In this document: positions 53,382-59,855 of the stretch, piece by piece
How positions within the stretch are numbered: position 1 is the first letter of the stretch
How the letters are laid out: each line of letters begins with the position of its first letter
Source: Nitrogeniibacter aestuarii
GTDB taxonomy: Bacteria > Pseudomonadota > Gammaproteobacteria > Burkholderiales > Rhodocyclaceae
Assembly: GCF_017309585.1 (NCBI RefSeq)
Contig: NZ_CP071321.1
Coordinates: forward strand, 2,790,001-2,854,000
Reading direction: 5' to 3'
DNA: 64,000 bases
The notes under the pieces: generated by a model
Told to the model about the DNA's origin: nothing
Database searches by the model: none
The model's input: the letters and a program-made list of their open reading frames with translations, nothing else
Position numbers and translations under genes: made by a program

Positions 53382-54644
53382 CTAACGAATGAAAGGGACT
53401 TCCCCGTCCCGGGTGTGCGGGCGAAGCCGCGCTCGGCATCGGGTGCCATGATGGAAATAGCGGTTCTCATCAATCACGCAGGAGGGGAAGTCCATGACCA
53501 TTATTGTCCTTGAGATCGATCTGGCCAAGAGCGTATTCGCTGTGCATGGGATCGGTCAATCCGGCAAGCCCGAACTGGTGCGCCCTCGGGTAGCGCGTGA
53601 GCAACTGCTTGAGCTGGTTGCTTCGCTGCCGCCGTGCCTGATCGGCATGGAAGCGTGCTCGGGTGCGCATCACTGGGCCCGGCAGTTCCAGGCCCTGGGT
53701 CATACCGTGCGGCTCATGGCGCCCAAGTTCGTCGCCCCTTACCGGCTCAGCGGCCGACGCGGCAAGAACGATGCGGCCGACGCGGCGGCCATCTGCGAAG
53801 CGGTGCAACGGCCCAACATGCGCTTCGTGCCCATCAAGAGCGAACAGCAGCAAAGCGTGCTTTGCCTGCATCGCACCCGCCAGGGTTTTGTGACCGAGCG
53901 CACCGCCACCTACAACCGTATCCGCGCGCCTGATCAGCGAATTCGGGATCGTGCTGCCACTGAAGGTCGAACGGCTCCGAGTGCAGATCCGGGCTCATCT
54001 GGATCAACTCCCCCCGTGGGCGCTTCGCTGTGTCACCGATCTGCTCGAACACGCCACCGAGCTGGAGCGACGCATCGAGGAATACGACCACATCCTCAAG
54101 CAGATGGCTCGGGAGGATGGACAAGCCCGTGCCCTGATGCGTCTGCCCGGCATCGGCCCGGCCACCGCCAGCGCGCTGGTGGCCAGCGTCGGCAACGGAC
54201 ACGACTTCAGCAACGGCCGCCAGGTGGCCGCGTGGCTCGGGCTGGTGCCCGGCCAATACAGCAGCGGTGGAAAGACACGACTGGGGCGCATCACCAAGGC
54301 GGGAGACGCCTATCTCAGATCGCTGCTGCTGATGGGCGCCCGGGCGATCTTGTCCGGGCTGGGCGAGAAGCAGGATCGGTTCAGTCGCTGGGCTCGATCG
54401 CTGGTCGAAAGACGCGGCTACTGGAAAGCGGCCGTGGCCATCGCAGCGAAGAACGCGCGTCTGGCCTGGGCGGTATTGCACTACGGTGATCAGTTCCGGC
54501 TTAAGGCCGATCCGGTCGAATGATCTAGAACAGGAAATGAATTCTGGCAGGACAACACAGCGTTGATGTGAAGCGGTTTGGACCCGCGTGGGGCGTACCT
54601 GATTAACTCCAGGGGTGGCAACACCGAGCCCGGCTAACGAATGA
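53382..54644 (+). mobile_element. IS110/IS1111-family insertion sequence in an attC site
   Basis: One transposase (53494-54523, frameshifted) with about 100 noncoding bases on each side. CTAACGAATGA occurs at 53382-53392 and again at 54634-54644, 1252 bp apart; these repeats probably mark the ends. Possible subterminal inverted repeats: gggacttccccg (from 53395) against the complement of gtggggcgtacc (54588-54599), 7 of 12 matching. Location in an attC and lack of terminal inverted repeats fit the IS1111-attC group. Exact ends are uncertain. Confidence 0.65.
53494..54523 (+). pseudogene. IS110/IS1111-family transposase, frameshifted
   Basis: AGGAGGGG precedes the ATG. The first frame gives the DEDD RuvC-like domain: IDLAKSVFAVHGIG, GMEACSGAHHWAR and KNDAADAAAICEAV hold the four acidic residues. 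It runs to RTATYNRIR near 53926. The second part continues in the +1 frame from LISEFGIVLPLKVE with the helical region and the Tnp2 domain (LPGIGPATASALVAS, GRQVAAWLGLVPGQYSSGGK, serine after the PG.Q turn). RIRGLxxEFG would need 3 bases where there are 4 (gcgc), so a single-base insertion splits the gene. Either truly dead or a sequencing error. Confidence 0.85.
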
Positions 54645-54929
54645 GGCCCCCACGCGCGTCTTTCATCAGGGTCCGGGCCATTAATGCCCAACATGACCGG
54701 TTGTAGTACCGCAGTCCTTCAGCTTCTTCGACACGTCGTGTTGCCAGCACCAGGAGAATCAAATGATTTGAATCGATGCTTGCGATTCGGGGGGAAGCCC
54801 TTGTAGCCGTGTTAAGGAGCGGCTGGTGCGCAGCAGCGGTTGCGCAACAATGGCGAAGCCATGCGCAACAAGCTGCGGAGTGCCAGACGTCCCAGCGAGC
54901 ATAGCGAGCGACTTGAACGCCTTGTTAGC
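54524..54929. other. 406-base gap: IS right end plus attC remnant
   Basis: No convincing gene. The first 110 bases are the IS 3' noncoding end, where IS1111-group elements encode their bridge RNA. At 54583-54655 an inverted repeat pairs cgcgtgggg with ccccacgcg. From about 54820 the sequence is attC-like (gttgcgcaacaatggcgaagccatgcgcaac) and ends in cgccttgttagcc. Confidence 0.5.
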
Positions 54930-55298
54930 CTATTCTTCAACGACTCTTTCGACCACCGATGCTTTTGCCGCTTTCGGGCATTCGATGCTCAAAGTTTCCG
55001 AATGCGAATTGACGGTGCCCCATTCTCTCGTAATTTCCCAATCGGGCAATTCATCGATATCGACATTCGACGGAGAAACCGCGAATGACCAATGACCTGT
55101 GTAGTGCACGTGGATGAAAAGCCCCTGAGCATCATCACCGCTCGAAATAGAGAAAGTTGCGACGTGACCTTCGGACCTCATATTGGGGTGGTTGTATGTT
55201 GTGAATTCATTGTCTTCACAATCAACCCCGGAACAACAAATCTGACTGTCTCCGGCGCCCCAAAACTTCGCTATTCGCGTTTTTGAAAAAAGTCCCAT
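54930..55298 (-). CDS. Cassette 9: hypothetical protein
   Basis: 122 aa; the stop TAG overlaps the attC core. Soluble, Cys-containing N-terminal part (GDSQICCSGVDCED), then beta-rich (ATFSISSGDDAQGLFIHVHYTGHWSFAVSP, start near 47). The ATG is 16 bases after the upstream attC core, preceded by AAGGAGAATC, a real ribosome site. No family recognised. Confidence 0.72.
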   Translation of the reverse strand: MGLFSKTRIAKFWGAGDSQICCSGVDCEDNEFTTYNHPNMRSEGHVATFSISSGDDAQGLFIHVHYTGHWSFAVSPSNVDIDELPDWEITREWGTVNSHSETLSIECPKAAKASVVERVVEE

Positions 55299-55314
55299 GA
55301 TTCTCCTTATTGAA

Positions 55315-55389
55315 GGCTAACGAATTAGTTGTGGGGCCGGGAAAAATGCGCAGCATTTTTGACGGTCACACACCAACGCTTTGTTGGGC
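55315..55389 (-). repeat. attC of cassette 8 (shared subfamily)
   Basis: GGCTAAC ... GTTGGGC, 75 bp; inner gttgtggggccgg-gaaaaatgc-gca-gcattttt arm matches the sites at 52557 and 57437. Confidence 0.92.
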
Positions 55390-55396
55390 GGGAGTA

Positions 55397-55747
55397 TCAC
55401 TTGTGCGCAGCCTCATTCGCAACATGATCAATTTCTGCAAGAACCCGTGAGACGAACTCATCTTCGTCGCGAGCCTCCATGCCAAAGACAAATTCAGGGT
55501 CGCGAACCAAGGATGACACTTCAAAACCTTGGGTATCGTGCGACACCAAAGGTGGCGAAGGCAATGCCAGCGTGGCGGCATAGATACGATATGACCAAAT
55601 ACGGCAGCGATAGACCGCCGGCAACTCTGTTGATGTGAATATCTCAACCCGAAATATGGTGTCGGTAGGGCCGACACTGGGACCAACTCGAGAACGCGCG
55701 CCAACCGGAAAGTTCTGTAGCTCATTGCCTAGCGCTCTGCTGCCCAA
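55397..55747 (-). CDS. Cassette 8: hypothetical protein starting in the attC core
   Basis: About 116 aa. The only plausible start before the conserved-looking body is the TTG of the core GTTGGGC itself (55747), or another TTG two codons earlier in the neighbouring attC. No ATG or GTG is in frame until far inside. The body (FRVEIFTSTELPAVYRCRIW, then EFVFGMEARDEDEFVSRVLAEID) looks genuine, with an acidic helical C-terminus. An overlapping frame with an ATG (55366-55725) is Cys/Ser/Arg-rich and I consider it a shadow. No family recognised. Confidence 0.6.
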   Translation of the reverse strand: MGSRALGNELQNFPVGARSRVGPSVGPTDTIFRVEIFTSTELPAVYRCRIWSYRIYAATLALPSPPLVSHDTQGFEVSSLVRDPEFVFGMEARDEDEFVSRVLAEIDHVANEAAHK

Positions 55748-55798
55748 CGCCAAGCTCAGCCGCGCGGTTTTTGCGTCGGCTGGGGCGCCGTGTTAGGT
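55742..55798 (-). repeat. attC of cassette 7
   Basis: GCCCAAC ... GTTAGGT, 57 bp, one of the two shortest here, with gccgcgcggtttttgcgtcggc as the stem-loop. Confidence 0.9.
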
Positions 55799-56125
55799 GC
55801 CATTAATCCAACCAGCTTCGAAATCAATGCCTTTTTCATTTGCATTAGCCTCAGCTTCGTTTTTTATTGTTTCTAAACTGTCAGTAATTATATTGCTACC
55901 TGGGTCTATTTCAGTCCAGCTATGAGACCTAACATTATCACCGGCATCTCTCCAGCCAACCCAAGCCTGATACCTAAAACCATAGGTATTATTTTTCCTT
56001 TGAAATATCTCTAAAACTATATCTTTAGTTAAATTACTTCGATAAAGAATCGTATGTTCCAATGGAATATATTCGTCTTCCGGCGGAATCACCGGATGCA
56101 TAAATTTTCCTACCAAAGTTTGCAA
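55793..56125 (-). CDS. Cassette 7: hypothetical protein (TTG start)
   Basis: 110 aa, TTG at 56125 with AAAGGAAA 6-8 bases before it; the ATG 8 codons later is the alternative. Soluble, aromatic-rich: LEIFQRKNNTYGFRYQAWVG, SHSWTEIDPGSNIITDSLET. Strongly AT-rich against the host, a sign of foreign origin. The TAA lies in the attC core. No family recognised. Confidence 0.7.
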   Translation of the reverse strand: MQTLVGKFMHPVIPPEDEYIPLEHTILYRSNLTKDIVLEIFQRKNNTYGFRYQAWVGWRDAGDNVRSHSWTEIDPGSNIITDSLETIKNEAEANANEKGIDFEAGWINGT

Positions 56126-56143
56126 TTGTAATTTCCTTTATAC

Positions 56144-56248
56144 GCCTAACGCCTCAAACACCGGCGTGGTGAAGTTGGCGGCTTTTGTGCGTGTTTTTGC
56201 ACAAAAGGTGACAGCTTTGCCGCGTCCGCGTGCTTTGAATTGTTACAC
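56144..56248 (-). repeat. attC of cassette 6
   Basis: GCCTAAC ... GTTACAC, 105 bp; inner cttttgtgc/gcacaaaag palindrome. The right core departs from GTTRRRY at one position, but complements GTGTAAC at the 5' end of the same cassette. Confidence 0.85.
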
Positions 56249-56256
56249 GTTGCTTA

Positions 56257-56739
56257 CTATTGAAAGACATTACCTTCACCTGCTTGCGCGGAAATTTCAC
56301 CGTATTGAAGCTGGCCATTGTTTAAGGTGTAAGGAAGCAGAACAACAATAGAATAGCCGGACTCATGATCCAGCTCGATAGCTAATGCATCTGAAGGTTC
56401 GCCGTTAGCTAATCGAACCCTGACATCGTAGACAAGAGCAGTAGCCTTATATTCCTTATTCTTGGCTGCTGTATGAAATGCCTTATGAAGCATGTCTATG
56501 ACATCTGAGGAGGCAGGATGCTCGTCGCCATCATATGCTGCGACACTTACAATTTTCCCTTCAGGAGTCATTGCGCCGCCATAAGGAAAGAATTCACCAT
56601 GTTCGGACAATAGTTTTTCTGCAAGCGGTAATACTGCATCCATTAATTTTTGAGATTCTTCTTTTCCTTCTTGCACAGTTCCCCCGAAGCAAAATCCTGA
56701 AAATACCAATAATATTGTTGCGATGGTTCGTTTAATCAT
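56257..56739 (-). CDS. Cassette 6: secreted hypothetical protein
   Basis: 160 aa from the ATG at 56739, 3 bases after the attC core. Signal peptide IKRTIATILLVFSGFCFGG. The mature part is alpha/beta (QKLMDAVLPLAEKLLSEHGEFFPYGGAM, VSVAAYDGDEHPASSDVIDMLH, SGYSIVVLLPYTL). It resembles small proteins next to polymorphic toxins and Imm families by general pattern only; no firm family. Typical of exported cassette products. Confidence 0.75.
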   Translation of the reverse strand: MIKRTIATILLVFSGFCFGGTVQEGKEESQKLMDAVLPLAEKLLSEHGEFFPYGGAMTPEGKIVSVAAYDGDEHPASSDVIDMLHKAFHTAAKNKEYKATALVYDVRVRLANGEPSDALAIELDHESGYSIVVLLPYTLNNGQLQYGEISAQAGEGNVFQ

Positions 56740-56742
56740 GAC

Positions 56743-56859
56743 GTGTAACGCCTTGGTCAGTGGACCAGTGTAGTGGAGCAATTTTTATGGCAAAAAGAGC
56801 GCAGCGATACCATAAAAATTGCGTAACGAAACTGGTTCCACTGCACCAAATTGTTATGC
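56743..56859 (-). repeat. attC of cassette 5
   Basis: GTGTAAC ... GTTATGC, 117 bp; long palindrome gagcaatttttatgg/ccataaaaattgc. Longest attC of the array. Confidence 0.9.
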
Positions 56860-56868
56860 TTGCACACG

Positions 56869-57423
56869 CTATTTTTCCTTCGCTTTTATTGGAATATATA
56901 TCTCAAAGACGGAATTTTCATTGTCGGAACCCAAAAACCTTGCATCGTATTTTTCAAAGTCAAATGGTCCAGCAAGCTCATATCCTGATTCTGGCAACCA
57001 GTCTTTGTAGATATACTGAAACTGCTCACCTAATCGGGCCGTAATTGAACCTTTGTACTCAAATACAGCATACTTGTTCGGTGGTATGTGTTTAGCTGAC
57101 ATTTGCACTGGAACGTTCGAGAGATCTTCTACTTGCCGTCCTGCCATGTAGAACCATTTACCTTGCGTGTGGTGCTCTTTGGTATAAGTCTCGATCCCGT
57201 ATGAAACCGTATCATTCGTAATATTCGGTATTGATCCTTCGAAATTAAAAAGTGCAGACCACATGTTCGGGAATGACCCATCAGAAGGATTTCCAAATGT
57301 CTGCATCCCCACAACGTGGAAACCATCTAATTCAACTATTCTTGGGCTCATGACTTCACTCGCATTACTCATCCCTATTGTAAAAGCCAACAATCCAATC
57401 AATAAAATCGATCTCATATGCAC
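56869..57423 (-). CDS. Cassette 5: secreted GyrI/Cass2-like effector-binding domain
   Basis: 184 aa with a signal peptide (SILLIGLLAFTIGMSNA). The mature domain has the AraC-effector-binding/GyrI-like pattern: VELDGFHVVGMQTFGN at the first strand, PNKYAVFEYKGSITARLGEQFQYIYKDWLPESGYEL (start near 112) and the closing DNENSVFEIYIPIK. Cass2 of Vibrio integrons, a cationic-drug-binding protein, has this fold. A secreted version is unusual. AT-rich. Confidence 0.78.
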   Translation of the reverse strand: MHMRSILLIGLLAFTIGMSNASEVMSPRIVELDGFHVVGMQTFGNPSDGSFPNMWSALFNFEGSIPNITNDTVSYGIETYTKEHHTQGKWFYMAGRQVEDLSNVPVQMSAKHIPPNKYAVFEYKGSITARLGEQFQYIYKDWLPESGYELAGPFDFEKYDARFLGSDNENSVFEIYIPIKAKEK

Positions 57424-57436
57424 GCATCCTTAATCA

Positions 57437-57511
57437 GCATAACGTTGGAGTTGCGGGGCCGGGAAAAATGCGCAGCATTTTTGACGGTCCCACACGAACG
57501 AATTGTTGGGC
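57437..57511 (-). repeat. attC of cassette 4 (shared subfamily)
   Basis: GCATAAC ... GTTGGGC, 75 bp; third member of the near-identical subfamily with 52557 and 55315. Confidence 0.92.
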
Positions 57512-57575
57512 CGGTCATTACGCAATATGCCGGAATTGCCGGTGGGGCCGAACCGGGAAAATGAGTATTGAGGGT

Positions 57576-57833
57576 TCATTGTTGGAGTACGAGAAAGAGA
57601 GCAATGACACCAATGGCGACTAGCGCGCCGCGAATCGGGAATAACGCCCAAGCGTTCAGCGCAATAAACGCAACTTTCAGAACCCCGTGAGGCCATAGTG
57701 GTTGCTTCCGGTACCACTCTAGCTTTTCATACGCGCCTTTCCGCTCCTGCGACGTGGCATAGAGTAGCCAATAAGCCGGCAGGCCAATTAGCCACAAAAA
57801 TGCTAGAAATGCGGCGAAGAACGCTAATGACAT
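57576..57833 (-). CDS. Cassette 4: very small membrane protein
   Basis: 85 aa. Two or three helices: FFAAFLAFLWLIGLPAYWLL at the N-terminus, then VAFIALNAWALFPIRGALVAIGVIALFLVL at the C-terminus (start near 55), with a charged loop containing ERKGAYEKLEWYRKQPLW. The ATG is 5 bases after the attC core. Between the stop and the attC are 64 bases without a gene. No family recognised. Confidence 0.72.
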   Translation of the reverse strand: MSLAFFAAFLAFLWLIGLPAYWLLYATSQERKGAYEKLEWYRKQPLWPHGVLKVAFIALNAWALFPIRGALVAIGVIALFLVLQQ

Positions 57834-57838
57834 GCTAG

Positions 57839-57916
57839 GCCCAACGATTTACATAAGGGGCGCAGCGCGAAGCGCAGCGTCCCAGCGCGAAGGGCGACTT
57901 GATGTAATTGTTAGGC
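57839..57916 (-). repeat. attC of cassette 3
   Basis: GCCCAAC ... GTTAGGC, 78 bp; acatcaa-type arms (ttacataag/cttgatgtaa) and a gcgcagcgcgaagcgcagcg inner repeat. Confidence 0.92.
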
Positions 57917-58309
57917 GACGGCACGTGCAATTTGAGGCCACCGACGCCAGAGACCGACAACAACGGCGCAACCCAGCGTAAGCAAAACAATAGGCAATAC
58001 ATATTGCGGAAACTCACCAACACGGTAGATGGGAAGTACCCAGAGTGCCTCCCACGCACGAGTTGAAGGAAAGCTCAGCCCCAACTGGGGATACACATAA
58101 GCCGCAAAAAGCCGAACCGGTACGGTAACAATAAGCCAAATGAAGAACACCGAACCATATGCCAGCGCCGAACCCACCAGAATAAATGCCCCACGCTGAG
58201 GCACGGCGTGCCCACCGCGAACTACTAGAGTCAGCGCAACGAGAAGCGGAGAAAAAACGAACGCGAGAAGTGCTCCGAAAACAGAGAACGCCAGCAATAG
58301 GTCAGACAT
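57911..58309 (-). CDS. Cassette 3: small membrane protein
   Basis: 132 aa. Helices at about 3-28 (LLLAFSVFGALLAFVFSPLL), 40-68 and 103-122 (VLPIVLLTLGCAVVVGLW). The short hydrophilic segment LSFPSTRAWEAL and the last residues RRWPQIARAVA are exposed. The stop TAA lies in the attC core. No family recognised. Confidence 0.72.
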   Translation of the reverse strand: MSDLLLAFSVFGALLAFVFSPLLVALTLVVRGGHAVPQRGAFILVGSALAYGSVFFIWLIVTVPVRLFAAYVYPQLGLSFPSTRAWEALWVLPIYRVGEFPQYVLPIVLLTLGCAVVVGLWRRWPQIARAVA

Positions 58310-58320
58310 GTATTTACGGC

Positions 58321-58410
58321 GCCTAACGCCTCGCTAAACGGCGAGCGTCAGCGAGTCCGGTGGAGGCCACGCCTTTTGTGGCCGGAACGTATTTGAGCGG
58401 CTTGTTATAC
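58321..58410 (-). repeat. attC of cassette 2
   Basis: GCCTAAC ... GTTATAC, 90 bp; gccacgccttttgtggc stem-loop inside. Confidence 0.9.
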
Positions 58411-58803
58411 GTTTGCAACTAGATTACCGAAGTCATTTGCAGCAAACACCAACTCCTCAGTTTCATGGTCTAGCCAGTAGACCGTATTACCAATACTACC
58501 GTTGCTTTCTATTTTATACACGAGCACATCGCCACCTCCATTGTTACCAATAACAATTAAATTTTCGGGAAGACGATAATGTGCACGCGCATTATTTGTT
58601 TCGTGGACAATACTATTGCATGTTCTTTTAATGCGCTTCTTGTCTGATGTGTCGTAGAACGGATGAAGCTCAAAGTAGTCTGTTGATACCTCTACACCGC
58701 CGCCGTTTGATTTCATCATCTTTTCTCTGAACGAAGCAGGAAACTTTACTCCCAGTTCCGCCTCAGCATTAGCTATGTATTTCTCGTCTACGGGGAATGC
58801 CAT
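58405..58803 (-). CDS. Cassette 2: SMI1/KNR4 (SUKH-1) family protein
   Basis: 132 aa. The SUKH fold pattern is clear: IANAEAELGVKFPASFREKMMKSNGG at the N-terminus (start near 10), a central LIVIGNNGGGDVLVYKI and a final VYWLDHETEEL. SUKH proteins are the commonest immunity proteins for contact-dependent and polymorphic toxins. No toxin gene is adjacent, so it would be an orphan immunity gene. Stop TAA in the attC core. AT-rich. Confidence 0.85.
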   Translation of the reverse strand: MAFPVDEKYIANAEAELGVKFPASFREKMMKSNGGGVEVSTDYFELHPFYDTSDKKRIKRTCNSIVHETNNARAHYRLPENLIVIGNNGGGDVLVYKIESNGSIGNTVYWLDHETEELVFAANDFGNLVANV

Positions 58804-58817
58804 GCTGACCCTCTTAC

Positions 58818-58879
58818 GTATAACGTAGAGCTCAGGGACGCGCCGCTTGCGGCGCGTCCCCTGGAGCGCCTTGTTCGGT
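58818..58879 (-). repeat. attC of cassette 1
   Basis: GTATAAC ... GTTCGGT, 62 bp with a ggacgcgccgc/gcggcgcgtcc perfect stem. GTTCGGT complements the ACCGAAC at the attI boundary. Confidence 0.9.
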
Positions 58880-59728
58880 GACTGGCGCGGGCAAATGTGC
58901 CTTCCACTTTTCCTTCACATACTCCATAAACCCATCTACGGGCGCGCTCCCACAAATTGGTGCTAACTCTTGGCCAACTCTTGTAAGTAGTGCGTGTCCG
59001 AGTTGCAACTCATTGCCTGTGTCTTTGGGCATCTCTAGAAGTAATGGCTGGCCGTAGTACAAGACGTGGAATTTTTTTGGCAATTCGAGTCGTCGGAACC
59101 CGGAAAGGCTATTGAATTGGATTAATCCAATGCTTTCCAAGTGGCTTAGGACGCCGAAGTCGATTTGGTTTTTATTATAAATTTCTGCTTGAACATCGAA
59201 TATTAGTGGGACGACATTGCCAATCTGCCAACAAAACCCACAAAGCCTCGTAAATGAGTCTGCATCAACTTTATCGAGGTCGCCCAAAAAATTAACTGTG
59301 CGCTTGGAATATGTGCCAGGTTTATTTGCCTCCCCGGCCAATACACGTGACCAAAGCCCCTGCATTTCCTTGTTTGAAACAATTCGCGATTTGTCGAAGA
59401 AATTAGTCACCCAGTCGTCATCCATCTGTGCGGCATCGGCTTTTTCTTCAAGGTGCGGTATTGCTTGGCACGTAATATCTTCAATGTTTTGCTGTTTTTT
59501 CGCCTCTTCATCAATGAAACGATGCATGGCACGACGATGTAACTCGGTAATTTGTATTTCGGCTTGTGCCTTGATGATTGCGGCTTCCGCCTCAGCTTTG
59601 GCAATCCGCTTTATTTGATAAGGCTCGAATATGCCACCTACGGCCTTTGATACCTTTTTGATCAAAGTATCCGCAGGCTTGGAAATGTCGCCGAGGTTGA
59701 CTAATGAGTTGTTCGTTTCATTGGGCAT
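58832..59728 (-). CDS. Cassette 1 (attI-proximal): DUF2806-like protein
   Basis: 298 aa, the largest cassette product, and the one nearest attI, so the most recently inserted and best expressed. SLVNLGDISKPADTLIKKVS, GGIFEPYQIKRIAKAEAEAA and WVTNFFDKSRIVSNKEMQGLWSRVLAGEA (start near 106) fit the DUF2806/TIGR03899 family of unknown function, often found in accessory and defence-rich regions. A long helical N-terminal part suggests oligomerisation. No ribosome site except GGTGA in the attI-derived core. The last 15 codons lie in its own attC. Confidence 0.8.
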   Translation of the reverse strand: MPNETNNSLVNLGDISKPADTLIKKVSKAVGGIFEPYQIKRIAKAEAEAAIIKAQAEIQITELHRRAMHRFIDEEAKKQQNIEDITCQAIPHLEEKADAAQMDDDWVTNFFDKSRIVSNKEMQGLWSRVLAGEANKPGTYSKRTVNFLGDLDKVDADSFTRLCGFCWQIGNVVPLIFDVQAEIYNKNQIDFGVLSHLESIGLIQFNSLSGFRRLELPKKFHVLYYGQPLLLEMPKDTGNELQLGHALLTRVGQELAPICGSAPVDGFMEYVKEKWKAHLPAPVTEQGAPGDAPQAARP

Positions 59729-59736
59729 GATTTGTC

Positions 59737-59818
59737 ACCGAACTACTAGTAGACACCAAATGGTGTCATAAATGAGATATACGACAGGTGCATATCCTGC
59801 CGAAAGCGTGCTAACCTA
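59737..59818. promoter_or_regulatory. attI recombination site
   Basis: ACCGAAC (complement of G/TTCGGT) at 59737-59743 is the junction of attI with cassette 1. To the right lies AT-rich sequence up to the integrase promoter, including the inverted repeat gacacca-aa-tggtgtc (59752-59767). The cassette promoter Pc must lie here or inside intI, reading left. Confidence 0.75.
59752..59767. promoter_or_regulatory. Perfect inverted repeat within attI
   Basis: gacacca, 2 bases, tggtgtc: 7-bp arms. It could be an accessory integrase-binding repeat or a repressor operator between intI and the cassettes. Confidence 0.5.
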
Positions 59819-59834
59819 CTGTAATTTCTTACAG
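59819..59834. promoter_or_regulatory. LexA box upstream of intI
   Basis: CTGT-AATTTCTT-ACAG matches the CTGT-N8-ACAG consensus at every fixed base and lies 21 bases before the integrase ATG. SOS control of integrase genes is well established for other integrons. Confidence 0.88.
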
Positions 59835-59855
59835 CCACAGGATGATATGCACCAA

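Larger units (their letters stand above)
53380..54930 (-). repeat. attC of cassette 9, interrupted by an IS110-family element
   Basis: The left core ACCTAAC (53380-53386) is the 5' boundary of cassette 10 and the right core GTTAGCC (54924-54930) the 3' end of cassette 9. Between them lies the insertion. The right part retains palindromic attC-like sequence (ttgcgcaacaatggcgaagccatgcgcaa region, about 54838-54866). Confidence 0.7.

Noticed and set aside
55366..55725. ATG-started frame in cassette 8
   Set aside because: Although it has an ATG, its Cys/Ser/Arg/Trp-rich translation looks like a shadow of the acidic frame on the same strand.
52557..57511. REP or MITE family
   Set aside because: The similar elements sit exactly at cassette boundaries and have attC cores, so attC is the better explanation.
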